DNA from: Mactra quadrangularis
Taxonomy: Eukaryota; Mollusca; Bivalvia; Venerida; Mactridae
Assembly: GCA_025267735.1 (NCBI GenBank)
Contig: CM046308.1
Span: 40,785,267-40,849,266, forward strand
Length of the DNA: 64,000 nucleotides
Direction: 5' to 3'
In this document: positions 19,641 to 32,800 of the stretch, one piece after another
Layout of the letters: every line of letters begins with the position of its first letter
Position numbering within the stretch: the stretch's first letter is position 1
Translations under genes and position numbers: made by a program
Notes under the pieces: generated by a model
Told to the model about the DNA's origin: nothing
Seen by the model: only the letters and a program-made list of their open reading frames with translations
The model's database searches: none

Positions 19641-20089
19641 AGCATTAGCTCACAGATTTACTTGTTTGCTTAGTCTTGATTGAAAGTGTCTTTTTCTGAT
19701 CTTATCCCAAAATTGATGAAAACTCTAGCTTTTTTGTAAGTTTTTCTGTATTTTGTTAGAGTTACACAAAAATATTTTGACATAATTTCTACTTTAAGAT
19801 GACTCTATTTTCATGTTCAATTTTCATTACAAAGATAATATAATATTTTATATTTTCCTCATATATTTTAATTGAATAATTGACATTTTGTTGTAATGTA
19901 ATGCTGGTTGCATACATTTTCAATACTTCTATGCAGACTTTTATTAAAATGCCTTGCATGCCCTTCTGTAGACCCTATTTGAGTCTAGTTGCAAAACAAC
20001 AAATGATAAACAGAATTATTACAAATGGCCTTACATAAAATGACCACATCATAGTGTTGTAGAATTTATTATCTTAAACTCCATAGTGT

Positions 20090-20660
20090 TATTTTCTAGC
20101 TGGACACTTGTCAAAACTTTCAGCAGGATGTTATCAAAATTGAAATACAAGCTATTGTACAACCTTGTTGAATTACCACCCCTCAATGATAGCAATCTCT
20201 CAACAGCTGTCACCTCACAGCAATGATTTTCCTTAAACAATTACAACCTTTTAATAACAGCCACAGTTCAGCAATAGCTACCTCTCAACAAAAGCTATCT
20301 TCTAACTACAGTCACTTCAGAACAATTGCTATCCTTTAACAATAATTGCCTCTCCATAGCATCTATTTTTTATCTATAGCCACTTCTCAATAACAACCAC
20401 CTCTCAAGAATGACCACCTCTGAACAAAAACCTCGTCTGAACATTAAGCAAAATCACATCTGACCAACAGCCACCTCACAACAACAACAACAACAACAAT
20501 ACACCTTCTATAACAGTTATTTAACAACAATAGCCACCTCTTAAAAAATCATACATCACAATACTCCTCTCAACAACAACCAACTCTCAACCACAACCAA
20601 CTCTTAACAACAGCCACCTCTAAACATCACCTCTAAACAGAAACACCTTTTAACAACTGT
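20090..20660. repeat. Degenerate tandem array 'CACCTCTCAACAACAGC'
   Basis: About 20-25 imperfect units of roughly 20-24 bp (variants CCACCTCTAAACA, AACAACAGCCACCTC). Related shorter stretches occur at 23520-23615 and 42295-42490. The array leads to GGTTTTACTGTA near 20790, resembling pogo-type ends, so it may be the inside of a decayed pogo-like element. Confidence 0.6.
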
Positions 20661-20944
20661 CACTTCAATTTCAACATTTATATACCCGGTACAAATTCCT
20701 ATCATGACCAGCCTATTTTAGATAGTAAACTTTTATCATATGACTAGTTAAGTCTACATCTATGACTGGTTGTTAAATTATAGGTTTTACTGTATTTTTA
20801 ACTGTGAGTATGGGAACTATTTCATTGTTTGTCAAATGTTTAAAGTGTCATTTTAAAATTTTATGACATTTATTTGCCTATCATGTCATTATGCTAACCC
20901 TTCATGAAAACAATGTCTTAAAGACATGAAACCATTATGTACAC

Positions 20945-21005
20945 CTTTCTTGATAATAATACATGTAATAATAATAATTAAATAGTAATAATAATAACAA
21001 AAATA
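20945..21005. repeat. (ATA/AAT)n microsatellite
   Basis: Interrupted ATAATA repeats. Confidence 0.7.
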
Positions 21006-21401
21006 AATCTTTTTTTAGGTAACTAAGTCAGGCAAAGCCCAATTTTCCCTGTCAGCCTTATCACTGGATAAAGCACCATTCTAAAAGTATTGATATCAAA
21101 TATTTTATGACATGCTTGTATTGGATTAGTTAATTTTTAAGTCATTAACACATTGATAGAAACAGGATGATTGGGTTAATTTAAGGCATATTAAGCAGGC
21201 ACTATAAATCAGAATTTGACCACATTTTTGAACCCAAACCAGCCCCCCTTCCCGAAAATAGGCCAATGGCTCTAAGTATTAAGCAAAATGGCTGACAATT
21301 TGACAATTAACCAATTCTAATCAATTTAAAGCAAATCTTTAACCATATTCAGTTAGTACGTGTTATAATTGTTTAAGCTCTGTAATGTATGCGTTATGCC
21401 T

Positions 21402-21741
21402 CAGTCCCATAAAATCGTGGCCTGTTACAGACTCATACGTGCAGACAGTCGTGTGCCGTGGAAAGCCTTGGGTATCAAGGTTATGGTACCCACATAGTAC
21501 GAAACAATACACCCATACGGAGCCATAGCTGGAAGATATGCATGTTTAATCCATACTAGACCACGATTTTGTTCACGATTTGACTCTGAAACTGATACAT
21601 GTATCCTGGGCTCATCTCCCAAACCCTGGTAAAAACGTAACAGTCCGTACGGGTACACAAGAGTTTGTACGGGTCCTTGCGGAGCTTGATCGCACGGGGC
21701 CCGTATGGTGCCCTCACGGCTATTTATATGTTTATGGGATT
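21402..21741. mobile_element. Interspersed repeat D, copy 1 (inverted ends)
   Basis: About 340 bp matching 50898-51198, including GCCGTAGCTGGAAGATATGC-like and TCCTTGCGGAGCTTGATC segments. The left end CAGTCCCATAAA is the inverse of the right end TTTATGGGACTG seen intact in copy 2. The 135-codon minus frame across it is not a gene. Confidence 0.65.
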
Positions 21742-23515
21742 TTGAAGTACATGTACTGAGAATGAGGACTTTAAAGTACTGAGAATGGGTTTTATTCATT
21801 TTTAAAAACTCTAAAGTCATCATATTTAACATTTACATTTTGTATGTTATTTATACAACTAACTCTGTCGACTCACAGGTGATTCACCTCAATGACCAAG
21901 CATTAAGTTATTAAAGATGATTAGCTTATACTACTTAATCCTGCCATCTCAATCAATGAAAATTACTCAATTACATACCAACTTTTAAAGGGATTAGTGG
22001 GCAAACTTTTCAGCTCCAATTTTCCTGGTTCTGCATGATATTTTATAATTGTGATTGAAACAGACAAACTGATATATTACTTGGCAAAATATTTCTTATT
22101 TTCTCGTAATATTTGGGGTGTTTCCTAACTAGACCCACGTGGGTCAGGTTAGCTTAAAATAGATTAGTGTTAAAATATACATTTACTGATGAGAAGATAC
22201 TAGAGCTTGTAATTGTGCAACATTAGTATAATTCTATTAAAAAAGTATCCTAGCTGCCTAAGAATGTTGAAAAGACAAGAAGCGACCAATGACAATGTTT
22301 AATTTCAGCAAGTACTACATATAACAAATCTATAAATAGCTTCGTGATTCCCTCAGTATCCTACTTTCATTTTCAACAATGTGTATGCCACATGTTTTAA
22401 ATCATTCAGTTGAATGTTATAAGTGAGAAATGTTATTAATAAGTGATTTCTTTCGTTCTTAATACTGTTTTAAAGACTTAACTTGGTTCTATACTTTTGG
22501 CACAGTCATTTGCCTGTTAACCCTTAATAAGTAAAATTAAGCTGTTTTCTTTCCCATGTCCTGTTTTTTGCTCTCTGATTAATGCATTGAGTTATGGGGC
22601 TTTAACTGTCGCCACAAAAATAAATTTCTTAAATCTGTTTTCTAAATCTTAAGATATTTTTCTATTCAAGCGAATAGTTTTGATTAAAATAGAATTGTGG
22701 TTAGTGACTTTGGCTTTTACCCTACAAATTAACTGACTAATGAGAATTAATTTTCTACCAGAGGTTGAGTCAAATTTTATTTTCAAGGGGAAGGGGTAGA
22801 GTCTAATCCAATGCTGTTCAGCAAGTTATTTGTAAGGTGTGATGTCTGAAATCATTTTTTAATCCAAAGTGTTACAATATTTTTATCAAATTTCCAGGGA
22901 AGGGGCTGAACAACAAAGTGATCATTTTGTGTCCCTAATTCAAAATAGTGATTTTCCAAGTTATTTAATTCATTAAAATTTGGGAGAGCCCGCACCCCCT
23001 CCCCCCCCAGCCCCATCCTCTCTGTTCTGATAGACTGTAGTTACTTTAACTATTCTAACCTCCAGTGGTTTCTTAAGCTGCCATGACTAATATGGGTTAA
23101 TAATATTTACTTTAATATTTAAAATAACTTACATTTTATTTTCTTTCCTACGTAATTTTATTCCTATTGTCAATATTATACATTGTATTATTGATATTTA
23201 ATTGATATTACATATTATAATAATCTAATATTAAATTTTATCCAAATTTCAAACATAGGTAGGCTAAGCACTGGTCAATGGATAAATACCAAAGTATTCC
23301 AAATATAAAAGATATTTGACATTTTTGGTCTCTAAAAAGGAGAGTCAATGACTAGTGGATTGTTGTCTTTTTGTTGAAAATTTAAATATATCTAAATATT
23401 GGGTTTGTATAATTATGATTCATTTTAGATTCAGTTGTACAAGAAACTTGAAGTAATCCTAAATGTTCTAAGCTATGGTTTATTTGTCCTAAAACAAACA
23501 TCATTCACTGAAAAC
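21742..23515. other. Gene-poor stretch
   Basis: No exon seen. It contains a C-rich run (22986-23015) and AT-rich sequence around 23090-23250. Confidence 0.4.
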
Positions 23516-23519
23516 TGAT

Positions 23520-23615
23520 GCCACCTCCAAGTTATAGCAAACACTGCCATCCTATAGCAGACATGTCTCTACCTGTAGCCATCTCTGAGTAGCAACAATC
23601 ACCTCAATTCTTCCA
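23520..23615. repeat. Short array related to 'CCACCTCTAACAACAGC'
   Basis: Units such as GCCACCTCCAAGTTATAGCA and GCCATCTCTGAGTAGCAACA resemble the array at 20090. Confidence 0.45.
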
Positions 23616-23728
23616 TTTGACCATAAAAACTACCTTTCCTTTCAATTAAGTCTTTATGAAAGACTGAATCTATCGAGTTAGCATAGTTTTTTTAATAAAT
23701 TAAAATAACCATTACAATTTTGTTAATC

Positions 23729-23990
23729 TACCTGGTTAGCCCTGTCACTAACAAATGACTACCGACCAAATAGTTAAGGGTTTGATTTAACACCTTTGTG
23801 GATTTTTGTTATGACTTATATTTTTCATGGTCACTTCCCCACCTACCTATGTATCAAAAAGCACAGTTGTCATCCACTGGCTAGAGTAGGTGCTTAGTAT
23901 TAAGTCAGAGATTTAGGCCTTGGTCTAGAGATTTAAGTCTGGTCAGGAAGAGTGAGTAGGATGACTGAATGTGGCAATAGGACTTAACAA
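23729..23990 (+). mobile_element. SINE family S1, decayed copy
   Basis: Low-identity match in order: ATGGTCACTTCCCCACCTAC, GTTGTCATCCACTGGCTAGA, TTAGTATTAAGTCAGAGATT, then GAAGAGTGAGTAGGATGACT. The tRNA-like head is largely lost. Confidence 0.45.
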
Positions 23991-24004
23991 GAGCAGTCCA
24001 AGGA

Positions 24005-25150
24005 CAGCGCGCTCGACTTTTTGGGTGTTTTGTTCATGGCAAGGCTTATCTTTGAACAAAAGTAATTTCAAGACAGGACATAATTTTTGAAAGGAAATAC
24101 TTCAGTCAAACAATAATTACCAATTCATATTTGTAAAATATAAAAGGGGCATTACTCCTAGAACATTCATCCATAGTAACGCCCCTTCAGAGTAAAGTAG
24201 ACATAGTATCAACGAATAGGCATACCTACTTTCATTTAAATATCTATGTGAAGAACTATAGATACATTGTATTTCAATTTTAACAAAATTCAAAATTAAA
24301 GTAAGGGGCATAACTTAAAAAAAATCATGAGTAATGTCCCTTTGTAGTCGCGTAGATGTAGTACTGATGAATAAGCATACTAATTGTCATTTAAATATCT
24401 TCATAAGTATTGAAAATATTTCACTTCATAATACTTTCTCCCGAATTGAAAAGTTGAAAAGAGTCACAACTCCAACAATAATTCATCTATTATTACGTCC
24501 CATTGTATTTGACTAGATGCAGTACTGATGAAAAAGTATACTAACTTTCTATCAAACAAAATATATTAAATTTGAGCAAACATAACCCTTAAATATCAAA
24601 GTATAAAGGGAAATAACTCAGAAGTAATTCATCTAGAGTTATGTCCCTTTATAGTCCGATAGATGAAGAACTGACAAATAAGCATTCCAACTTTCATTCA
24701 AATATATTCATAAGTTCAAAATATATCCCATTAGAACAAATTTTAATCTTAAATGTTAAAGTAGAAAGGGGCATAACTCCAACAATAATTCATCCAAAGT
24801 AACGTTCCTTTATAGTTGTGTAGATATAGTACCTAGTATACAAACTTAAAGTCAAATATCTTGATTAGTATTAAAGATATTACATAAAGAAATAATTTTA
24901 ACATTATATTTTGCATTTTTCTTAAGTATAAAAGGGCAATTACTCCAAAAATAATTCATCCAGAGTTATCCCCTTTCACAGAATGGTTAATATAGTCCCA
25001 CTAAATAAGTATACCAACTTTCAATAAAATAACTTGGATATTGTTGAAGTTATAAGTGTTTCAAAAAACTTTAACCTGAAAACCAACGCCAACACCAACG
25101 CCGACGCAAAAGTGATAGCAATAGCTCTCATTTTCTTCGAAAAGTCGAGC
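24005..25150. mobile_element. 1.15 kb element of tandem ~185-bp units with inverted ends
   Basis: Left GCTCGACTTTTTGGG and right CGAAAAGTCGAGC are inverted. Between them are five to six diverged units, each with AAAGGGGCATAACTCCAACA, AATTCATCCAGAGTTATGTC, then TAGATGTAGTACTGATGAAT and a half-palindrome CATTTAAATAT. The right end carries CCAACGCCGACGCAAAAGTG. No coding frame. I infer a non-autonomous element common in molluscs. Confidence 0.7.
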
Positions 25151-25270
25151 TAAAAAGTTGAAATGTAGTGTAACAAACCATACACTGCAATCATTACTCT
25201 TTTTACTATTTTGATGAACAGGATACTACTCATTTAGAAATCTAACCTGATTTCAAATATTTAAACTTAG

Positions 25271-25494
25271 AAAACATTTGCCATGCTTCAATTAGGAGAA
25301 AACATTTGCCATGCTTCAATTAGGAGAAAACATTTGCCATGCTTCAGTTAGGAGAAAACATTTGCCTTGCTTCAGTTAGGAGAAAACATTTGCCATGCTT
25401 CAATTAGCAGAAAACATTTGCCATGCTTCAGTTAGGAGAAAACATTTGCCTTGCTTCAGTTAGGAGAAAACATTTGCCATGCTTCAGTTAGGAG
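25271..25494. repeat. 28-bp minisatellite, eight copies
   Basis: Exactly spaced units of aaaacatttgccatgcttca plus 8 bases, varying at three positions (CCATG/CCTTG, AATTAG/AGTTAG, GGAG/GCAG). Direct head-to-tail repeats without spacers. Confidence 0.95.
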
Positions 25495-28290
25495 AATTTC
25501 TGGCCTTGGAATACTTTTTGTTTGAAGATGAAAAGTATAAAATCTTGTTCAACTAGTAGAAGTTTTATTGTGTAACTGTATAATGAATATATTATTTATA
25601 TGCGTAAATATTTTCAAACTGCATATCATTATTAAACATAAAGTATAAAATGAGGGATATCCTGTTTCACATATCAATTTATTTTTGTATTTCATTGAAA
25701 AACAGAGTTTTTGGGTAGATAATTATTTGGTGTGATATGATCACCATTTTTATGCTTTTATAAAAATTAATGACAGCAATTTTGTACATTTAATATACAT
25801 TATAGATTTATGATTTTGATAGTATGTTTTTTGTCCAAAATATTTTGTTCATACAAAATGTGAGATAGCTATCTCCCTATCTTTAGAATCAAATATTTCT
25901 GTGTCGTCTGCTTATCTGATTATTTTTTGTTCATTAATAAATTATGCATAATTAATATAATTAATTTAATCTTTGATATTTAAAAGGTCATTCTAATTCT
26001 AATGAATCATATTTCAATACTAAAGGAATTTAATAGAATTTTAACTTTTTTTTAAAAGTCTTACAAATTGCAATTAATTTAACTGTATAAACAAAATGTA
26101 TATGTCTGTAAATGTTAACTTTTGATGATAAAAGATTTTTAATTTCAAGGGTTGTTAAATCATGGCTTACAGTTATCTTTGACTTTATTCCTTTGAAAAT
26201 TTTGTTTTTGAAACCAAGTTAAAAATTAGTGAGCAGAATGCAATACTGTTTCAAAAATATTTTTTTACTTGTTTTAATCATTCTAAAAATGAAGATAAAT
26301 TCATAATGGCCATGTGAGAAAGTATGCAGTTGCTTTTGTTGGATCGGGGACTAGTTCTGGTGCTTCCATGGAACAGTGGTTTGATTAATAGAGGAACTTT
26401 ACTGTATTTAAAGGTTTTTTAGGTATTTAGACAGTAAATTACAGTGCTTTACACTGCTTTATAACAATTGTTTAGTCAGTCAACCTACTCACTGTTCCTA
26501 GTCAGACATAGAGTGACGTTACGTATGCTTGGTCACTTTTATATCAAAATCGAAGCGGTAAACAGTATTCTGTCAATTCATGTAAATTTCATACCGCAAT
26601 ATCATCTACATTATTGGATATTGGATTATTGGATAAAATCGGCGCGGAGTATTATACGTAAAACACGGTATATTCGGAAAATTTCGGACCAGTGCTTGAT
26701 CACCTTGTTTTACGTAAAATAGACGTAAATATGTGAGATTTTTATTTTCAATTGATAGATTATTATAAAAGTATTATAGATTTAAGTAAATCATAATATT
26801 TCTTGATTTATTATAATAATTATGTGAATAAGACAAGGCTGTTCAAATTCGATTTTCTAGCGATAACAGCAGGTGCTGTCCGCATCTTTTGTCTGCAAAA
26901 ACAGTCAAGCATTTCAGTGATCATGATTTTGGGTTTTCTGCGAGTGTTTGAAAGATAGCCCTAAAAATAGATACGACTTAAGAGGTTTCTATTTTTATTT
27001 TCTTAGATTTAGATGGGGTGACCGAGCATTGGTAGTGACCGAGCATTGGTAGTTGACTCTAGATCTTTAGTCCCAAGCTATAAACAAATGCTGGGTACAA
27101 TCCCTTGCTAATGGCTGAAAGATGCTCTAGATAGCATTGAAAGTTGTCTGGTTACCAGTCGTACTTTGACTGGTAAAAATAGGTCAGTTGAAGCATGATA
27201 ATGGCCGAGCTCAATGTAATGAATTAGATATTGGTTAATTATGTTTTCAAATGAACATTTCTCACTACACAGGCTTAAATCAAAGGATCAATGTACAAGA
27301 ACTACAGTGGATACCTTTTTTTAGATGTTGGGTTACATTTATGCTAAATAAAGTATCCAAAATTCTAATGAGACTAATCCACATCCGAAATTGTGTTCAC
27401 TAGAGACATGGTTTTTGTTAATAGTTGCTAAATATACGCCCAATCAGAAAAATCGAAAGGAGCTATAAAGTACCGAACTCCTACCAAAATTACTATCATC
27501 AGCAAATGATCATGCAAGTTTAGAAAACGTAAATGAAAATTTTGTTAACTGAATAATAACTGAGGAGGTCACGATTATTACGGTTTGCCTGACCCGATAA
27601 CGATAGTGATGAGGGGCAGGTAATCCAGACTAGTATAGAAGTATGATGAATTTTGGCTGACTGAATTAGAAAACCTCCTTTGTTTTTTTAAAATTGTGCT
27701 GTTCTTGACAATTTATAAGTCCCATATGCTTAATTTGAGAAGAATATAGTTCTTCCACTATGACAACTGTGCAATTAAGACTGTCCATTTTGATGGGCTG
27801 AACAATGGAACATCGCTCTATTTTTGTCATTCATCCTGTTTCAATTGTTATAAATCTGCATTTAAATAGATCAAAATATACCAAATATATCGAGCAAAAA
27901 CTCAGGCATTTATCATGTTACATTTATAACAAAGAAAATCAATATTGACCCTTATAAGTTGTATTTTAAAACTAAAATACTGTAGTTTTCTTAATTTTAA
28001 AAATCAATATTCAATGTAATACCAAAATCTAATACTCCTAAATATTTTAGTATTGTGAGTTCCAATACTGTATTATGAATATAATTATTTGTGTGACTTG
28101 TATTAGAACAATATATTGTAATTAAAACATGAGAAAAATAAGTACATGTTATTTTGCATTGTTTTGATACTTGTTTATTTTACCTCGATTTTGAAACAAG
28201 TTCTTACAACTTAGATTTATCATTTTTGAGTCAGCTTCTTGGTTCCCCCAGTACTGAGCTAGTAGAATAAAGTTTCTTGCTCAAAGAAAC
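25495..28290. other. Intergenic, no supported gene
   Basis: AT-rich. A short piece of SINE S1 (CAGTCAACCTACTCACTGTTCC at 26476-26497) and a fragment of the 'ATGCTTAATTTGAGAAGAAT' repeat near 27727 are present. Nothing coding is convincing. Confidence 0.4.
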
Positions 28291-29090
28291 ATTGTGCAAA
28301 TTGATATGTTTATTTTAAATCGTATCTTTGTTACTGCTATTGTTAATTTATTTATTGTTGATATTCCAATTTCAAATCTATTTGTTTGCAAATATCTTAA
28401 ATTTTTAGTTAAACTGAAATTTAGTCAAATAGTGTTGTTTGTTGTTTATCAAAGTTTTATATCAGCAATTTTCAATTTTTTGAAACTGTTTTGTTCAATT
28501 TTTATCAAAATTTGCATGAAGTTAAATAAATTTAAGTCAAATGTAGCAATAACCATTAATATCATGCACACAATTTTGATTTATTTTCTCGAAAACCCTA
28601 AATTTTCAATTTTTGTTTAGCATCAATAGTTTAACCTAACATAAAAGGTCGTTAAATATATTTAATTCTGTGTTAAATTGGTCAATATAGACAATATTAC
28701 TGCTATCCAATTAACTCTAATATATTAAAATATAATTTGTATTTGGTATTCTCATTTAAATATTTTTAAGTATCAACAGTTTTGTCAAACATCCGTAAGC
28801 CTAAGTTTTACATAATATTACATGTAGTTAAATATCTTTAATGTTTATTTAAATAACAACAATGAAAAATTGAATTGTTTCCAAATAAACACTTTAATAT
28901 GTAATTTTTATTTAATTTTTTTTTTCATGACAACAATGTTTGTCAAGTATCTACCATTTTTGGCTAACAACAACTTTTTTGTCAAACACTTTATGTAATA
29001 ATTTTATCTTTAATTTTCAGTTAAATTTCATAATAGGCAATACCCTTGTTGTCAAACAAACACTTTAATAGAAAGATTATGATTTGATTT
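28290..29090. repeat. Very AT-rich region with diffuse ~100-bp repeats
   Basis: Recurrent motifs TTTTGTCAAACA, AACACTTTAATA and TTAATTTTCAGTTAAA suggest a decayed tandem array. The 108-codon hydrophobic frame at 28294 reflects T-rich composition. Confidence 0.4.
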
Positions 29091-29818
29091 TTCTGAAATA
29101 CACAAAATTGATTTTTATTATTGTCCAATAAACTTTGCAAATTTTTAATCAAACTTTTAAAGAATGTATGAAATGTCGACTGGTCTCGTTTTTTTGCACC
29201 TTTTCATTGACTGTATTGTGTTTCAACTGGTCGCCTGTCATTGATAACAATAGAGGTATTCAGTCGGAGACACAGTCCAGTGACTCCGTGACTCAGTATA
29301 CTTTAACCTTATCTCCAAATAAGAAGGGTTTACAACTTTATACATAAACTCTTGTTAAAGATATAGACGTTCATACTTGTATATGGTGTGTTAACGTTAC
29401 ACTTCACTGTAGTTTTATCTTGGTACAAAAATTGGATATTTTCAATCGTGAAGTCGATGTTGTTTTTCTATTGGCTGTAATTAATTAACATAAATTGTGA
29501 TAATTTTTTTGTCACAAACTGTAGAGAGCTGATTTGTGTGTGTGTGAGAGAGAGTGTACGTTGAGTTTAAAACACACTCGGTATTCTATGTTCATTTTAG
29601 GTCGTTGTCGAATATTTACGTTATTTAACTGCGAACGATTTTAAAGTGTTAATTAAACTTTGTGAATTTGGTGACGATTGTTTTGCCATGCATTTATTAA
29701 AATATCTTTGAATAGTGTAAATGCTATAGTTAAGGATTTTAAGGGAGTTTTTTAAGTGAAAGGGGTTAGCACAGAATTACCCATAAATCTGTGAAGGGTT
29801 GTTTAAGAAGATAACAAA

Positions 29819-29893
29819 ATGGCTATATTGAAGACATTTTTATGTATATGTAATACTAGAACTGGAAGTCTAATTTCTGGATGTTATACTCTG
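29819..29893 (+). CDS. Gene L exon 1 (coding part, start codon)
   Basis: ATG at 29819 in the context AACAAAATGG, 25 codons, donor gtatgt at 29894. No upstream in-frame exon is needed: CICNTRTG sits where LAPTM N-termini have it. The preceding 5' UTR and promoter are not delimited. Confidence 0.7.
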
Positions 29894-32800
29894 GTATGTA
29901 GTCTACATGTTGTTTATTTATATGTTGTTTTTTCTATTGTTTGTTGTTTATTATTGTCAAATTTGGTATGAGGTCACATTTTATTTCACTGTTTGAGCTC
30001 GAAAGGTGCACTTTCTTTATTATTATTTTGACTTTTCTCGTAATGCTTCTTCGGTCCATCAGAAGATATCTCGAAGTTGGATTCATGTTTAAAACAAAGT
30101 GAGCTCAGAAAACACTCTTTCATGAGGAGTAGCCAAGCCACCAGTGAAAATAACATTTTATAGCATTGTTTGTGCTCAGGAGTCCAAGTAAAACAGTCTC
30201 ACTCCAAAATTGACAAATACTTTTTTGCATACTTTTTCAGTATTTTATCGCATGAAAAAGTTATGAAAATATTATGTGACATCAATTAATGTTATTTATG
30301 ATTTATTTTTACCATTCATTTTCTTGGGAAAGATGAATCTAAGACTATCTTTCTCTTAAATACAGTGATGTTTTTGTTTATAAATTATTTGTAAAATTTT
30401 ATTTCTTTCACTAGGAGCTCAGATTTTATGTTATATTTGGCTATAAAGACCACCTTGGCTATTGCAAAATCATGGCATTTTTGACCATTTTTAAGTTACA
30501 AATGCTTAGTTTTTGAGAAGAAAAAGGTCCCTATATTTAGACCATTCTGCTCTTAAAACCATCAAATTTGATTTACTTACTAGTAGAACTTCACTGTATT
30601 AACCATTGACACAATCCCAAACCATCAAAGACAATATTCATAGTATGTACTTTGTCTTCAGTGACATTGGACTGTTTTAACCACCTTTGGTGTTAACTAT
30701 ATACCAGGGTACTCAAAATATTTTATGAATTCATGACATTGTAAAATTGTCTGTACATCTATATAAATGATGTATTTTATAATTATTGTATTGCTATGTA
30801 AATATTATATCAATACAATGTACCGGTAATATTACACCTGTCCTGTCAATACCATCAAACCCAACTGAAATATAGGTAGAATAGGCATGGATGTTTACTT
30901 TTACAGATATAGCAATGACCCTAAATAAGGTCCTGGGTACAAGTAGAGACTCTGAATTATATGTTTTGTCTATTAGTTTTTGATGTAAATCTAATTAATA
31001 TCATTTTAAGTCTCTCATTTATTTTACTTCATATGTCAAAAGTTGAATGATCTAAAACCAAAATCTTTCATACATTGTATATACATGTAGTTGATTATAT
31101 AACTAAAACATGATTATCTGCAGATTCTTTTTTCCTGTAAATATATAAATGACAGAATACCCATGATTAGCATTTATTTGTCTCCAGATACATAGTATGT
31201 TTACCCTAACAAAATTGCCAGCAGCCATGACACTGAGGTAGAGTGCATGATTTCCATTCTGGAGGTCCTGAGGTTGAACCCAAATCTTTGTAGATTATAC
31301 CATATCCAAAAAAATCCATTTCAATTTTCCTCCTTTAGTGAGAAGTTGCAAGCTTCTTGCAAAGAAAGGTAAAGCTAGTACTGGTTGAAAAGAATTTAAA
31401 AAAGCTGGTTAGATGAGTTGGCTGCTTTAGATAAAACAATAAAAAGTGTTGATGAATTTCATGAAGTTCTATTTTAAAAAAAAACCTTGCAATTTGATAG
31501 TGATCTCTTAAATACAAGAAAAGCATTGATTTTAGTTACAGCATTCATTGAGGCATAATTTGATTGTTTATACTAGCTCTACTAAATTTAGTGTTATTTT
31601 ATCAGTATTTGGACCACTACTTGAATACGACCTCTTTTTAACAGTCTGTTAGTGGCCTATAACTTGAGGTGTAAATGTTGCAATTTAAACTCAATGTTTA
31701 ATTATCAAGATAATCATGAGGACTGAATGAAAAACTATTGCATCTCTATTTCAAAATAAATCTAGTTACAATAGTTTTTCGTTCAGCCCTTTATGTAACA
31801 TATTTCCTGCCAAATTTGTTATATTTCATTTTATGCCCCTCAACTACCAGTAGAACAAAAATTTTAACATGAAACTCATTCACTCCCACATCTGTTTAAT
31901 AATTCACATAGTTTTGTCACAAAGTATACCTTAAAGGGTTAATATTCTAATTACATAATTAAGATAAAAACGTATCCCCTGAGGCAACAGTCAGAGAGAC
32001 TTACAGTGCTTTGATTGACAGCAAGTGTGTTAAAACTGTTGTGAAACAATAGTTTGATGTCTTATAATTACGATATTATGTAGAGATAAAGTTTGACATC
32101 TTGTTGTTAACGTTATTACAGTTATTACATCATTGTTATATTTGAAACAATGTGGTATTGTTTTAAAATATGTTGTATAGATTTAAATGATGTCATAATT
32201 ACTGTTTTAAACTACGTTGTTTTGTTTTAAATGATGTCGTTTTCATTGTTTCCATCTTTTCTTGTTATAAAATTTAAGTTATTTAGGTCGACTGGATCGG
32301 TGTTATCTCCTATTATGATTATGTTATACACTTTTAACAAGATGTTAAAACATGTCAACTAATAACCCTTCTCATCCCTTTTGCACTGTTTTATTAGTTA
32401 CATAAAGGTAGTTCAGTTTGGTCAATTAATTTTTTTAAATTCATACTAATGGCCTTTTTAAAATACCCAAGGCTAACGATATTACCATTTTCATCCACAT
32501 GGAATTGGATTTTTTTGAGTTGCAGAAAGGCTTCAGTTTGGCTGTTTGCTCAACTGTATAAAGTTGTGAAATTTCGTACAAGACTTTTTTGAAATATTGA
32601 ACCCCTTCATGCCTATAAAATGGTATTTTGTGTGACGCAAATAGACCGCTGTTAGCTCTTTATTTTTGTGAAAATTCAAGCAGAAGAACCTTTTTCGAAA
32701 TATGGAACCCCTTCATGCTCATGAAAATTCCTACAAAAGTACCTTTTTGATATCAAACCGCTATTAAAACAGTATTTTTGTGCAAACTTGTAAGGAGGCC

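Noticed and set aside
21425..21832. 135-codon minus frame
   Set aside because: It lies across interspersed repeat D; the second copy at 50898 has no matching frame.
25271..25494. Regular 28-bp repeats resembling a CRISPR array
   Set aside because: Units abut directly with no spacers, in an intron-rich animal genome; it is a minisatellite.
28294..28620. 108-codon hydrophobic frame
   Set aside because: T-rich composition gives Phe/Ile/Leu codons; no splice context and part of a diffuse repeat.
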